From positions 82,516,300 to 82,580,299 of the forward strand of contig CM041777.1 in assembly GCA_023374045.1 (NCBI GenBank): DNA of 64,000 nt, given 5' to 3'. The stretch comes from Limonium bicolor. Lineage: Eukaryota; Streptophyta; Magnoliopsida; Caryophyllales; Plumbaginaceae. How positions within the stretch are numbered: position 1 is the stretch's first letter; each line of letters opens with the position of its first letter. Below, piece after piece: positions 32,627-44,100 of the stretch. The notes below the pieces were generated by a model. It ran no database searches, was not told where the DNA came from, and saw nothing but the letters and a program-made list of their open reading frames with translations. The position numbers were made by a program, and so were the translations under genes.

Positions 32627-33291
32627 GTTTACCGTCACATTATAGCTAGGGAAGACAATGTTAAACATATACTCACTAACCCGATCCACCCGATTTAAAA
32701 AATGAATGACGGATAATTGGGTGACGGGTTGGGTCCGGTGATAGATAAATTTTTGACCCGTCATCCGTTTAAAGTTACACCTTGTTTTATTTTAAGTAAC
32801 CAAACATACCTTAAAGAATTTAAAGAAAATTTAAAAATAGTTGTACACTTATAATTTACGGTCCATTTTTTTCTCTCTCATACAACGCACAACACGATAC
32901 TCTGTATGTTTATTTTCTTATTAATATTGATGGAATATTTTTATTATGTTGGAGTGAATTTTCTTATAATACAGAGAAATTTTAACTTTAGCAATACAAT
33001 TTTTTTATATTCATTACATACTAAAAAAATTAATGTCATGATATTGAAAAAATGTCACTTGATTATCATCCGAATCATCCGCAGATAACAGATAGACGAA
33101 TGAAGAATAAACGGGTGACACATTGATGGATTATGAATGATATATTCGGAGAACGGATGCAGATGATGCTTCACCTAACCTGAACCCGACCGTTGACATT
33201 CCTAATTGTAGTTGCTACTTGGATTTCACCTTTCAGTTTTTCTTTTTTCTTTTCATCTTGAGGACAAGATGGATGAGGAGCGGAAGAATGA
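32627..33291 (+). mobile_element. Internal region of element B, right part, with polypurine tract
   Basis: Mostly occupied by the hAT-like insert at 32647-33204. The purine-rich tract GGATGAGGAGCGGAAGAA at 33271-33288 lies directly before the LTR and, with CATCTTGAGGACAAGATGG upstream, resembles the end of Ty3 elements. Confidence 0.6.
32647..33204. mobile_element. Probable hAT-type nonautonomous element (558 bp)
   Basis: The left end TAGGGAAGACAATG and right end (reverse complement) TAGGAATGTCAACG are imperfect inverted ends. The flanks ATTATAGC (32639-32646) and ATTGTAGT (33205-33212) match at 6 of 8 positions, as expected of an aged hAT target duplication. Short direct motifs related to GGGTGACGGGT and GACCCGTCATCCG lie near the ends. 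No coding region. Confidence 0.6.
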
Positions 33292-33677
33292 TGATAAGAC
33301 AACTCTTGATAAGTTTTATGATGAAGTCTACAAGGGTAAAAGGTATCAAAAAGGAGTAGTAATGGTTTAGGAAGATTGAGAATATTGACTTTATAGTTAT
33401 GATTTAGATATTTATCTTTAGACATTAAACAAAAGTAGTTAAGGATTAGATATTATCTTTAGGATTTATTATCAATAGTTGACTACGTGATATTTATTAG
33501 TGTGAAAACTTGTTATTTATGCACGACGAATATTTAGTTGAGTAGGAGTATCCAATTAGAGGGTAGGAGTTTTGTTTTAAGGTATTAATCAATTGAATAT
33601 ATTTTGATAGGATTCTTCAGTTACTTGTAACTCTCTAATTCCTATCAACATTACCTAGTACTTCTTAAATCCTATTA
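33292..33677 (+). repeat. 3' LTR of element B (386 bp)
   Basis: Begins TGATAAGACAACTCTT after the purine tract and ends CCTATTA, where the partner LTR has CCTATCA. Uninterrupted, it supplies the reference for the split left LTR. Confidence 0.8.
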
Positions 33678-33768
33678 GAACCTGACAAAAACTGCATAAC
33701 TGCATACCACAACCATAGGGGAAAAGAATATCCGAACTACTAGAGTATGTACTACCAGTAAAGAAAGA

Positions 33769-33982
33769 TACTCCCTTCGTTAATTAATATTTGTTATTTT
33801 AGGGAGTGATTCTTGTTCAAAAATATATATCATTCTAGCTTTTTAACACACTTTTTTCCACTTTTAACCCTACTATACAACACAAAAAATTATTATTAGA
33901 TGAAAAAGTAAAAAGTAAAGGTACATGCGTCATTTTTCTATTTTCCTTAATAAGTGTGCAAGTTTCTAAAATGAATGGAGTG
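33769..33982. mobile_element. Stowaway-like MITE (about 214 bp)
   Basis: The left end is TACTCCCTTCGTTAATT. The right end, reverse-complemented, is ACTCCATTCATTTTAGAAAC. Terminal CTCCnTTCnTT-type repeats with an adjacent TA on the left fit Stowaway. The right TA appears mutated. Confidence 0.55.
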
Positions 33983-34582
33983 CATTGATAAACCTGAAAT
34001 GAAAATGTGCAAAAGGAGTGTGAACAATAACAAATTAGAAGAAAAAAAAAAACTCCAAATAAGCTAAACCCACAAACTGAGCAACCTGGCAACAACCAGA
34101 AGATGTGAAAGGTAGCAAGCACCTGGATTTGAGGCTCTTCCACTCTGAAGCAGTCAAAACCACACCTCTGAGAGAATAACGATATCAATATGTAGACTAT
34201 AGCTCTGCACTTGCAGGAAGGACAGAGACTATAAACCAAGGATCAGGGAAGATGAGGAGGAAGGAGGGCTGCGAGGAAGCACACAGCACTTCATGATCCA
34301 ACCCCCTTCCCCTTTTGCGCTACTGGACGTAAGAGGCGCACGCAAATCTCCATTTTTTGAAGGTTTAGCATAGCTCTATTTCAATTTTTGTGAAGTGAAG
34401 GGTGAGTGGTTCAACAACACAAGTAACCATTCGAAAGCTCAAACAGCTTGCCTCAATGTGCCACAAGAAGCGTTTGCCATTCCATAGAAGCTATCCAAGA
34501 CAAGTCGCCAATGGCATTTCAAGCTTAGAATGAGTTTACCTTTGCGGTCATGAAGAGCCCATTCATGGGCCTTCATGTGATC
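33983..34582. other. Noncoding, 3' flank of the PPR gene
   Basis: No coding region. Part of it is probably the PPR 3' UTR on the minus strand. Confidence 0.45.
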
Positions 34583-36452
34583 CTAAGTCACTGATTCGTC
34601 AGATTTATCTGAATGAAAGCTGCCAACAAGTGAGGCATAAACACGGTTGTCAGGGACGATACCAGCATCCTTCATCTCATCATACAATCTAAAAGCATCA
34701 TCCGATCTTCCCTCCTTAGCCAAACCTGAGATCATAGCTGTATAAGCCACCACATTTGGGGTTAATCTTTTCTCAGCTTTCATCTCATTGAATAACTTCA
34801 TTGCCTCATCAACCTTCCCACTGATGCATTCCCCTTGAATGAGCGATGTGTAAGTGAATTCATCTGGAACCAATCCCCGACCTCGCAATTCATCTCTCAG
34901 ATTATGAGCCTCTTTCATTTTACCTTTCTTGCAATACCCATCGATCAGTGCATTATAGGTAACAACGGTGGGGCTCTCCTCACCACCCTTTTCTTCCATA
35001 GATTCAAAAACCCTCTTTGCCTCGACGAAATTTCCTTCCTTGCAGTGAATGTCAATTAGAGTCGTGCAGTTCACAGTATTCAGAGCCATACCCTTGTCTT
35101 CCATAGCGTAGAAGATTGACTTTGCTTCATCTAGCTGGTTCAATCTGCACAGCCCAGTGGCGATACTGTTATAAGCGTATGTATCAGGTACCAATTCGAT
35201 TCTTTCCATGACATCTTTCAGCCTCAATGCTTCGTCAATCTTCCCTATTCGACAATATCCATCAATCAGAGTATTGAAAACAATCTGATTCAGATCAATT
35301 CCTTTGTTCTGCATCTCGTTCACCAGTATCTCAGCTGCATCCATCTGCCCAACCTTACATAGACCGTTAATCAAAGCACCGTATGTGTGCGCATTTGGAG
35401 AAACCCCTTTCTCCGACATTTCATCAAACAGCTTGAACGCCCGTTTCATGTCCTTTATCCTGGTGCACCAATCTATCATTGCCGTGTACAGTTGGACATC
35501 GCCATCCACCCTTCTCTCAACCATATCGTCGAATAGTTGCTCCCCTTCCTTGATCATCCCATTGTTCGCGTACCCACAAACAAAAGTGTATAAGTGGTAG
35601 CATTCCACACCACATTTTCCTTCTCCATCAAACCCAACACCTCGTTAACCCTCTCAAAATCATTCTTCTTGAAGTATCCATCTATCAACGAGTTATACAC
35701 ATACGTGTTGGGCTTAACTTCTGCGCCCGAGACTATCTTAATTGTCAATTCCATAGCTCTCTCCACCTCGCCTTTCTTACATAGACAATCGACAATGAGA
35801 GACAGCGAATACACGGTAACCTCAATACCCGCCACCACCATCCTCTCAAAAAACTCGATTGCGACATCAAGCTTGTCGGATCTCTTCAGTTGTATCAGAA
35901 AGAACATGCAGGATCTCTCCTCTACAAGAAAACCCCAACTCACTTGCACGATTGAACACCTCCACAGCCTCAGAGAACCGTTTGTTCTCGGCGTATACCC
36001 TGAGCAACATATCACAGAATTTCGCTCGCTTACTAGCATCGGCACCGCAGTCTTCGACCATAGAAATCAAATCCGCCACCTGACATCTCAGATTCTCATC
36101 AGCCACCATAAAATTCATCATGTTCTTCGCGACAGCAAATTTTCTGGCCTCAAACAGCCTGATGATAAGTGTGAAGTGGGCACGAAGATTGAGTTTTTGG
36201 GAGGAGCAGAGAGATGGATTTCTGCTCAAGAAATTGAAGAATTGCAAGCAAGAGTGCGCGGGAAGAAGTGGGTTGGAGAGAACCCGCCTGGGTTACGTCC
36301 GGGTTAAGGTCGGAGAGAAGAGGCGAAGTCTGAAGAAAATTGAGCCCTCTGGAAGTTGTTAAAGCATTGGAGATATGATCTGCGATGGCTTGGTTGCGTC
36401 GCATACTATGGACTGGGGAATCGAAGAACTTCGCGAGTTTTCGAGTCGACAT
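34583..36452 (-). CDS. P-class pentatricopeptide repeat protein, frame broken by three single-base indels
   Basis: An intronless PPR gene, as usual for the family. P-class PPR proteins bind specific RNAs in mitochondria or plastids and aid processing, stability or translation. The N-terminus MSTRKLAKFFDSPVHSMRRN is basic and Ser-rich, fitting an organelle presequence. A LQFFNFLSRNP block follows, then about a dozen 35-residue repeats (for example YTAMIDWCTRIKDMKRAFKL, FNTLIDGYCRIGKIDEALRL, YNALIDGYCKKGKMKEAHNL) up to the stop at 34583. Three frame changes occur: one extra G near 36275, one extra T near 35925 and one missing T near 35590, each beside a short base run. Correcting them gives 1,869 nt, exactly 623 codons including the stop. 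I cannot name the orthologue or its RNA target. Confidence 0.9.
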
Positions 36453-36753
36453 TTCTTTGCTTTCCCTCTCCCGACAGGTCGGGCGCCTGTTGAGTGAAGA
36501 GAATAGAGGGTTTTTTTTCTCTGGAACAAGGTGTTGGGGTATATATATCCTCTTCCGGCTTCCGGTTTGTTAGCCTTCCGTCTTGTTTCTTGGCGCCTTT
36601 TTCTGGTTGACCATTTCACTTCCCAGTCGAAGCTGTTATAGTATTGGCCAGGATTGTGGCTGCGTTCGGCGTGTCATTTTGTGGTTGTTTTGGTCTGGCT
36701 GTTTTTGTGGTTGTTTTATATGTGGCAGTATATTATTGGAGTAGAACGTAGGA

Positions 36754-36763
36754 CCCACGTGGG
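36754..36763. promoter_or_regulatory. Perfect palindromic G-box CCCACGTGGG
   Basis: A 10 bp palindrome with a CACGTG core about 300 bp before the PPR start codon. CACGTG is the standard site for bZIP and bHLH factors. It is the only one noticed in the 380 bp between the PPR start and the LINE. Confidence 0.4.
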
Positions 36764-37766
36764 GGCCACCCCAAAACTACCCAATTTATACCACGAACAT
36801 GCGCCGGCCGAACGAAGCCTGTAGCCCATCATAAAGCCATCCATCAATTCATGGTCCAGCCACAGTCCGTACATTCGTCGCTCTCCTTCAGGACGATTTT
36901 GAGGCGATTTGCGTCCTCTCCGGTTCTCTTTCTGCTCTGCAGGGAGATTGTGCCCTATTTAGAGTTATCTCCTCTAGTAGTTGGTGGTGCTCTTGGTCTG
37001 TTGTCCCTGGCGCTGTTCTTTCCAGGTTGATAGGAGTTTCTCCATCTTCAGACTTAGGTTTTCTTCTGCGTTCTTTCCTCAGGTGGTCTGGTCTGCCTCT
37101 TCTTCAGTTTGTTAGCGTTTGTGTTCGTGACAGATTTTCAGCCAGAGAAGGTTATCAGTGGTGGTATTGATGATTAGCGTCTTCTTTTTGCGCCTGGGCT
37201 CGCAGCTCCTCTGGCTTGCTCCGACTTTGATCTGCATCGTTGGTCTGGCTAGGGTCCATCTGCCGATTTTGTTTCCCTCTGAATTGGGGTGTGTGTGTCG
37301 ATTCCTAATTCTGGATCCCTGCTTCTGGGTGTTTTCTCCTGGGTTTGTGTTTCCCGTTCCCGATTTGTGGCCAGCGTGAGTTTGTTCTGATTTGGGGCGT
37401 CTAGTTGATCTGATTTCTCGCTTGCGGCATCCCCGTTTCGAGTTGTCTTTGGTTTGTCAGAGGTGTAGAGCAGAGGCTGTCGTTGTGTCTATCAGGTGGA
37501 GTTCAGGGCTCGATTTCCCTCGGTTATTCTCAGTCGGAGTTGGGTAATTGCCGGGCTGGTCTCTTGCTTCAGGTTCTGCGGTGTGGTTTTTCAGGGGCGG
37601 GTCGAGCTTTCCCTGCTCTGTTTGGTCTCTGTGTCAGACTGGGTTAGCCTTCTGTGCGTCTGGTTGGGCGAGTGTGGTTGGTTCGTAGTGAGCTTGCCTC
37701 CTTTTGGGAGTAGCGGGAGGGCTCGATCGCAGGCTAGTGGAGGGTGGCGGCTAGCAGGACTCATTC

Positions 37767-38470
37767 TGATGAGCTGTTTAGCTTTGAATTGTAGGGGCTG
37801 GGGAAATCTAAGGCTGTGTATTGGATCAAGCGATTGATCTTAAAACTCAATCCGGATATAATCTTCCTCAGTGAAACCCACAAGTCCTTGTCAGATATGG
37901 AGTTATTCTTTGCTTTATTCCCTATGTATCATGGGACAGCGGTGGCCAGCAGAGGTAGAAGTGGTGTCCTTTGTCTGATGTGGAAGACTACTATAGGTTG
38001 TTCGATGTTATCTCAATCTCGGCATCATGTTTCTATGGTAATTACTTTCCCGGGGATCTCCAATTTGTGTTCACGGGTTCTATGGTTGGTCTAATTGGGC
38101 TCTTAAGCATCTGTCTTGGAAACTTCTTCGTTTGCTTAGCCAACAAGTGTGCTTGCCGTGGGTGATTGTCGGGGACTTTAATCAGATTTTGCATGCCTCT
38201 GAGAAGGTGGTGGGAGAATTAGACAAGATGTGCATATGGCTCCGTTTCGAGATGTTATTGCTGATTGTGATCTTCTTGACATTGGGTTTTTGGAGAAAGC
38301 TCCACTTATACTAATTGCCAAGAAGGGGATCACAATTCCCATAGTAGATTGGATAGAGTTTTCTGCTCGGCAGTGGGTTTACAGGTCTTCCCCAATATCT
38401 CGGTGGAGCATCTTCCGTGTGAAGCTTCCGATCACTGCTCCCTGTTTATCCGTTTCTTTGGTAAACACAA
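37767..38470 (+). pseudogene. LINE ORF2 endonuclease domain
   Basis: Fragments across three frames match the exonuclease-endonuclease-phosphatase fold of plant L1 ORF2: ALNCRGWGN (37784 on), LILKLNPDIIFLSETHK, RGRSGVLCLMW, WVIVGDFNQILHASEK, then FPNISVEHLPCEASDHCSL. The catalytic Asn, Glu, DFN and SDH motifs are all visible, but frame changes lie between them. Confidence 0.85.
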
Positions 38471-39039
38471 AATGCCGGCTAAAGTCTTCAGGTTCGAAAA
38501 TGGCTGGTGTTTGGATCCCAAGTGTGCTGAGATAGTAACAGATGTCTGGAGTAATAATTTTCCCAACATTACCACTTCTCTGGATTTGTGTGCTCGGAAG
38601 CTAAGTGAGTGGAAAGGGTTGTCTATTTCCAAGATTAAATGGAAGATCATCAATAAGAAGAAAGAGCTAGGTAATATATCTATTAGTGATAGGTCTTTGG
38701 GAGCTATTAACAATAGAAAGAGGCTTCTTTTAGAAATAGAGTTACTTTCTTTCCGGGAGGAAATATGGTGGAAACAACGATCCAGAGATAAGTGGATCAA
38801 AGAAGGAGATAAGAACACGGGTTATTTCCATGCTAGGGCTTCCTCTATTAAAAGATCCAAAGAGATCTTTGGTCTCCTGGATTCCGGGAATACTATGCAA
38901 TACTCTTGGTAGAGTATTGAATTCATTGCTAGAGATTATTTCCAAAATCTCTTTTCGTCTACCCAACCCCAGGTGGATAGGGATTTTTTGGGTGCTGTGG
39001 AGGGTCGGTTAAATGATGGCTTTATTTCTGAGTTGAGCA

Positions 39040-40760
39040 GGCCATATACCAAAGAGAAATCATTTCAGCTGTGAAACAATTAGGAGCCAACAAAGCTCCT
39101 GGGCCGGATGGCTTCAACGGTAAATTTTATATCACCTTTTGGCATATCATTGGGGATCAAATTATTGATGCAGTCATGCCTATTCTTAGTGGTCAGCCCC
39201 TCCCTGATTCCTTGAATGAGTACTTCATCACTCTTATCCCAAAGATGGCTGGGCGACAGATATTGATAAATTCAGACCGATCGCTCTCTATAATTTTGCG
39301 TATAAGATTGCTTCCAAGACGTTGGCTAATGGGGTTCAACATATTCTTCCGCATCTCATCTCTCACAATCAATCAGGGTTTGTGAAAGGAAGACTTATTA
39401 CTGACAATATCATTCTAGCAGGCGAGCTTCAACATTTCTTAGAGAAGAACCAAGCTGTTAAAAATGGTTTCTTTGCCCTCAAGTTGGACTTTAGCAAGGC
39501 TTATGACAGATTAGAGTGGAGCTTCCTCCAAGATGTTCTCCTTTCCATGGGGTTCCTTTCTTATTGGATTACTCCAGTTATGAATTGTGTCCGCTCTGTC
39601 AGATGTGCTATCCTCATCAACGGTAAGCCAGACAACTCTTTCAACCAGTCTAGGGGTATTAGACAAGGAGACCCTTTGTCTCCCTTCCTATTCATTTTGG
39701 CTCAGGAAGCCCTGTCTAGTCTCCTTAATAAGTCTGATATTAATGAAGATTACCATGGGATCAAGCTCTCTCCCCTCTGCCCGTCTATATCTCACCTAGC
39801 CTTCGCTAATGATCTCCTCCTTTTTGGTAAAGCCAATCCCACAAATATTTCCCGCCTGAACCATATTCTCACAAAATTCCTTCTAGCCTCCGGCCATAAA
39901 ATCAACCATCTCAAATCTGAATTGGTTTTTAGCAAAATTATCTCCCTCCATTAAAGACAACATCTCCAGCTTATTGAATGTCCAAGAGGTGCCTTGCTTC
40001 TCCAAATACCTGGGCCTTCCCCTCAAGATAGGTAGGAGAAAACATGATCTCTTTACCTATCTTATCGAATCAGTGCACAAAAGGGTTTCCAGTTGGACAA
40101 AACCAATGGCTCAAGCAGCTAGATCCATCATGGTGTCTAGTGTTCTTCAGTCTATTCCCAACTATACCATGTCCCTATTTGCTCTTCCCAAGGGTATTAT
40201 TGCGAAACTAAATTCAGCCTTCTCCGCCTTCTGGTGGAGTGGGAAAGTTGATAAAAGAGCTCTCCACTGGACCAAATGGTCTAAGGTATGTGGCATTACG
40301 GACCAAGGAGGCCTTGGCTTCAGAGAAGTGGAAAAATTTCAACAAAGCTCTTTTGGTTACACAGCTGTGGAGATTACTTTCTTGTCCGGGGACTTTAGTA
40401 GCTCAAGTGTTGAAACAACTCTATTTCCCCGACAACAATATTAGTGAGTGCTATCCTTCCAATAAAGGTAGCCCCATCTGGAAGTCCATCTCTTCGGTTT
40501 TGGATTTGCTCAGAGAAGGAGCTCGGCCCCTTCCTTCTATGGGGGACGGGATTCTGTCTCCTCCTTCACAAGACTTGGATAGTTCTAATCAGTGGAACTG
40601 GGTTCTCTCCAAAGATAATAACAAGTTTTTCGTCAAATCACTTTATCTTTCTGGTAAAGGGAACAGGTTGGAAAGCTCCTACAATCCGTTCCATTACATT
40701 GGTAGGATTGGGAAGAAGCTTACCAATTCCATTTGCGGACCCTGCCCTAGAGTCAACTTA
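39040..40760 (+). pseudogene. LINE ORF2 reverse transcriptase and C-terminal region
   Basis: RT motifs in order are KAPGPDGFNGKFY, ITLIPKM, FRPIAL (another frame), HNQSGFVKGRLITDNI, FFALKLDFSKAYDRLEW, SRGIRQGDPLSPFLFILAQE and AFANDLLLFG. The catalytic box, normally FADD, reads FAND at 39802-39813, so one metal-binding Asp is Asn. After RT comes KYLGLPLKIGRRK and the WWSGK...GGLGFRE region typical of plant LINEs. Confidence 0.9.
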
Positions 40761-41137
40761 ATCTCTGGAAGTTTTTGATAAATATTATCCCCTGTCAGTA
40801 TAATCTGGCTAGCCGGATTGGGGGGTGATTCCAAGTGCTTCTTCTTGGGGGACAAGTGGCATAACTGTTTTCTTCTTTTCTTCTTCTTTTTGTTGCGCAG
40901 TTAGAGATATATGGAGGGGCTTGGTGGATGTGAATGAAGTTCCTAATAATGTGGATGTATGTTGGACTGGTTGTTTTTGATGTCTGAGTTGTGGAGTGAA
41001 GAAGCTATCTCTTATAGCTAACAGCTTCGGGTCATTTATGCTTCGAGGATAAAGTCAAGCATAATTCAGAGCTTTCTTGTGGAAAGAAGTCGAGGTAAAC
41101 ATCTCCTTTATTGAAGCTTATCTTTCTCGTGATGAGG

Positions 41138-44100
41138 TGAAATACCCAAACTTAGATATGGTGTTTAAGTGATAAACTAAGATATAATGAGGCTAAATAA
41201 TGCCTTAGAAACATTAAGAAACATTTTTAATCAAATAAAACATAAGGAAACACCAAAGAGCAAGTTTAAGCCAAAAACGTGCTCTAAGCTTGGAGAGACT
41301 TGGGAGAGCACCAAACATCATTCTAAGACCTTTTTAATATCCTAATGGTCATTTTAAGTCAATTACCCAAGAAAACCAAGCTTGAAACAAGTTAAAAAAA
41401 ACACCATGTGCTTTAAGGAGTCTTAAGCACATTTTTGAAAAATGTCTTAGAAAGGGGTTTTAAGTGGCTAAATGCCCATGATTACTCCTTAATTAACATG
41501 TGTACTAATTAGTATCACATTAGGAAGTCTAAATCAATGGGAATCAAAAATTTCGCAAATATGTGCACTAATTTGTGAATAGTAACCAAATAGTGCCTAG
41601 TTTAGTCTTTAATCAATTAAGTCTAATTAATTGGTCAACAAGACCATGACCAGCCTAATTAATGAAGGGGGCCGGTTTTCTAAGGGTGTGAGTCACCAAG
41701 AGTAGCCAATTAATGTTAGAAGAAAAGAGAAAAGTAACTTGTTACTATTTGCTTTTAGGAATCAATATCTTATATGCCATCTCTCCTCCTTCCTTTCATC
41801 CTTCATCACCTTCTTCATCGATTTCTCTTGCTCTCTTTCTTCTCTCTCACGTAAGAAGCAACCTCCATGCTAGCTCCATCTTCATTTGCCCACATCTTGC
41901 TCATTTAAAGCTCTAAAATCAAAACCAAGCACATATATCTCTTAGTTAGCTCAAGCTCTTTCTTTCTATCTTTTCAAAACTTCAAGAGCCTCATTTTGGA
42001 GCCAAGGCAAATCGCCATTAGAGGAGGAAATCCAAGTTTGGAGAGTTCATTGGCTTCTTTCATTCTCTTAAGGTAAAGAAAATGTAAGAAAATCTTGGTT
42101 TCCATCATTTCTTCCCTTGTCCGAAAATTTGTACTCATGGGACTCCATGTTTATGCTTTGTTCTAGCTTGTTTTCTACTCTCCAAAGGATAAAGGAGGTC
42201 CTTCTTGCTTCATATCCAAGCTTGTCTTGAGAAACCAGGTAACTAATCACCTTAATACCTTAAAACACATTTTTAACCTAGGGTTTGTTCCTTAAGGTTA
42301 ATGTATTATCTAGCACTCATTGGAGTCATTGGATATTGGTTAGAACATTGGCAAGGAGAGTTTAAGTGGTGACCGAGATTGAGCAAGGAAAACCTAAGGA
42401 GGAAAGTTTGTGAGCTTGTGAAAGAACAAGGTAAATTACTTACCTTAAGGTGTTTTATTGTTTAAGGGAATGGGATTTGATATGTGATGAGTGTAGCTTA
42501 AGGTTTACATTAGAAAAGGGATATATATAACCTAGGAGAATCAATGACTATGTTTGAGAACTTGTGACTAAGGAGCCAATGAGAAAAGAGATAGTCAAAC
42601 AATGTTGAGATGAATTACAAAGCATTTTATTTCAATGGGAGCCTTGTTGTGTGTATTCGCAGGTTAAAGGCAATTATATGTGGAAATTCAGTGGTTAGAT
42701 TATTGTCATTTAAGGGCCTAAATGCCAAGCATTTTAAGTTTATACACTATATGATGATGTGGTGTAGTTTTGGTGTAAATTGTGTGTTAAGGTGTTGTGA
42801 TGAGAATTTGAGTGATCTTGGTTGTTTGATGGTGAAAACCAAGTGTTTGGGTGTAACAATATACTAGAGAACCCATGGCAAAATTTAGTGGAGAACCTAA
42901 GTGTTTAAGATGTTCTAAGGAGATTTTATGACTAAGGAAGTACTAGGAAGTTTTAGAGGTTGTCTTGATGAAAAAGGGTGAGTTTAAGGTGTTTAGTGAG
43001 TTATAATGACTTAGGTATCACTATGGAGGATTTAGGAATCAAAAGAATGTACTGGTGTATTTAGGACTTAGGCAAAACATTGGTAAACAACTAGGAAAGA
43101 AATAATGTGTTGGTGAAGGAGGCATAAACTTGTGTAGAAACTTTAAGTAGTGGCATGAAAGAGTTTTAGATGGTGAAAGATGCTTGGGAGATGATGTTAT
43201 AGTGGCGAGGAAGCATTTGGCATAGTGGTTATATTAGGTATGAACCACCACCTAGAAACCTAGTGGAAAATATTACAAGTGTTGGCATGATTACAAGGAA
43301 AAATGCATAATGACTAAGGTGGATGTTGTGAGTGATTTAATGTGTTTAGTGGAAGGCTTAAGGTGTATTTGAGGTGCCCAAATGAGGTTAGAACATACTA
43401 GGATGTAAGAGGAGAAGTTTGGAGTCAAATGGGAATTTAGAAACAAGGTTCTAGAGCCGACCGACCTTAGGGACCGACCTGCAAGGTCGGTCGAGCTCAG
43501 TTTACACTACCGGAAAGATCTCTGGAACCGACCGAACTTGGGGACCGGACTTACAGTTCGGTCGGGCATGTATTTTGTGTACGAATTAAGTCTCTGGAAT
43601 GGACCGACCTTGGGGACGGACTTACAAGGTCGGTCATGCCTAGAATTTTGTACGGGAATTGGTCTCTGGAATCGACCGAACTTGGGACGGACTTGGCAAG
43701 TTCGGTCGGGCTTAAATTTCCCACGGGGAAAACTCTCGGGAATGGACCGACCTTGGGATCGGACTTGCAAGGTCGGTCGGGGTAGAATTTTCAAACGGTA
43801 ACATGTTCTGGAATGGACCGACCTTGGGTAAGGTCGGTCGGTAAGATCGGTCGAGCCAAAAAAAAAGAAAAAGAAATTTTAAATTCTAAGGATGTTAATG
43901 GTAGAAAGGTATGCCATTGGTAGGGTAGTAATGATTAGGACCCTAAGAACCTAAGGGATTAAGTTAAGTTAAGTATAAACCTAATGTTTAAAGTTAAGTT
44001 TATAAGGTTAAGTGGCAAAGACTTAAGAGGGTATTGAATGGGAATCCTTAGGACTAAGTGAGTTAAGTAAGGTGAAAATAACTAATGGCCTAAAAATGAA

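Larger units (their letters stand above)
14828..33677 (+). mobile_element. Old LTR retrotransposon B, interrupted by nested insertions
   Basis: The LTR starts TGATAAGACAACTC at 14828 and again at 33292. The LTR end CCTATCA is at 20868 and CCTATTA at 33677. A primer binding site follows the left LTR and a purine tract precedes the right LTR, giving plus orientation. The left LTR is split by the solo LTR at 15107-20788 and the interior by chromovirus G at 22325-32626. Removing the inserts leaves about 2.9 kb with no recognisable protein domain, so B was probably already nonautonomous. Flanks AAACT (14823-14827) and GAACC (33678-33682) are at best a decayed target duplication, consistent with age. 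Confidence 0.75.

Noticed and set aside
33835..34239. 134-codon minus-strand open frame rich in Cys and Phe
   Set aside because: Low-complexity translation of a T-rich strand overlapping a Stowaway-like MITE. No family resemblance.
35594..36307. 237-codon plus-strand open frame
   Set aside because: It is antisense to the PPR repeats. The minus strand gives clear PPR motifs and the plus strand nothing recognisable.
43451..43855. CRISPR-like array
   Set aside because: The repeats are 71-72 bp with internal inverted arms and degenerate intervening sequence, located in a plant LTR. There are no cas genes and the DNA is eukaryotic.
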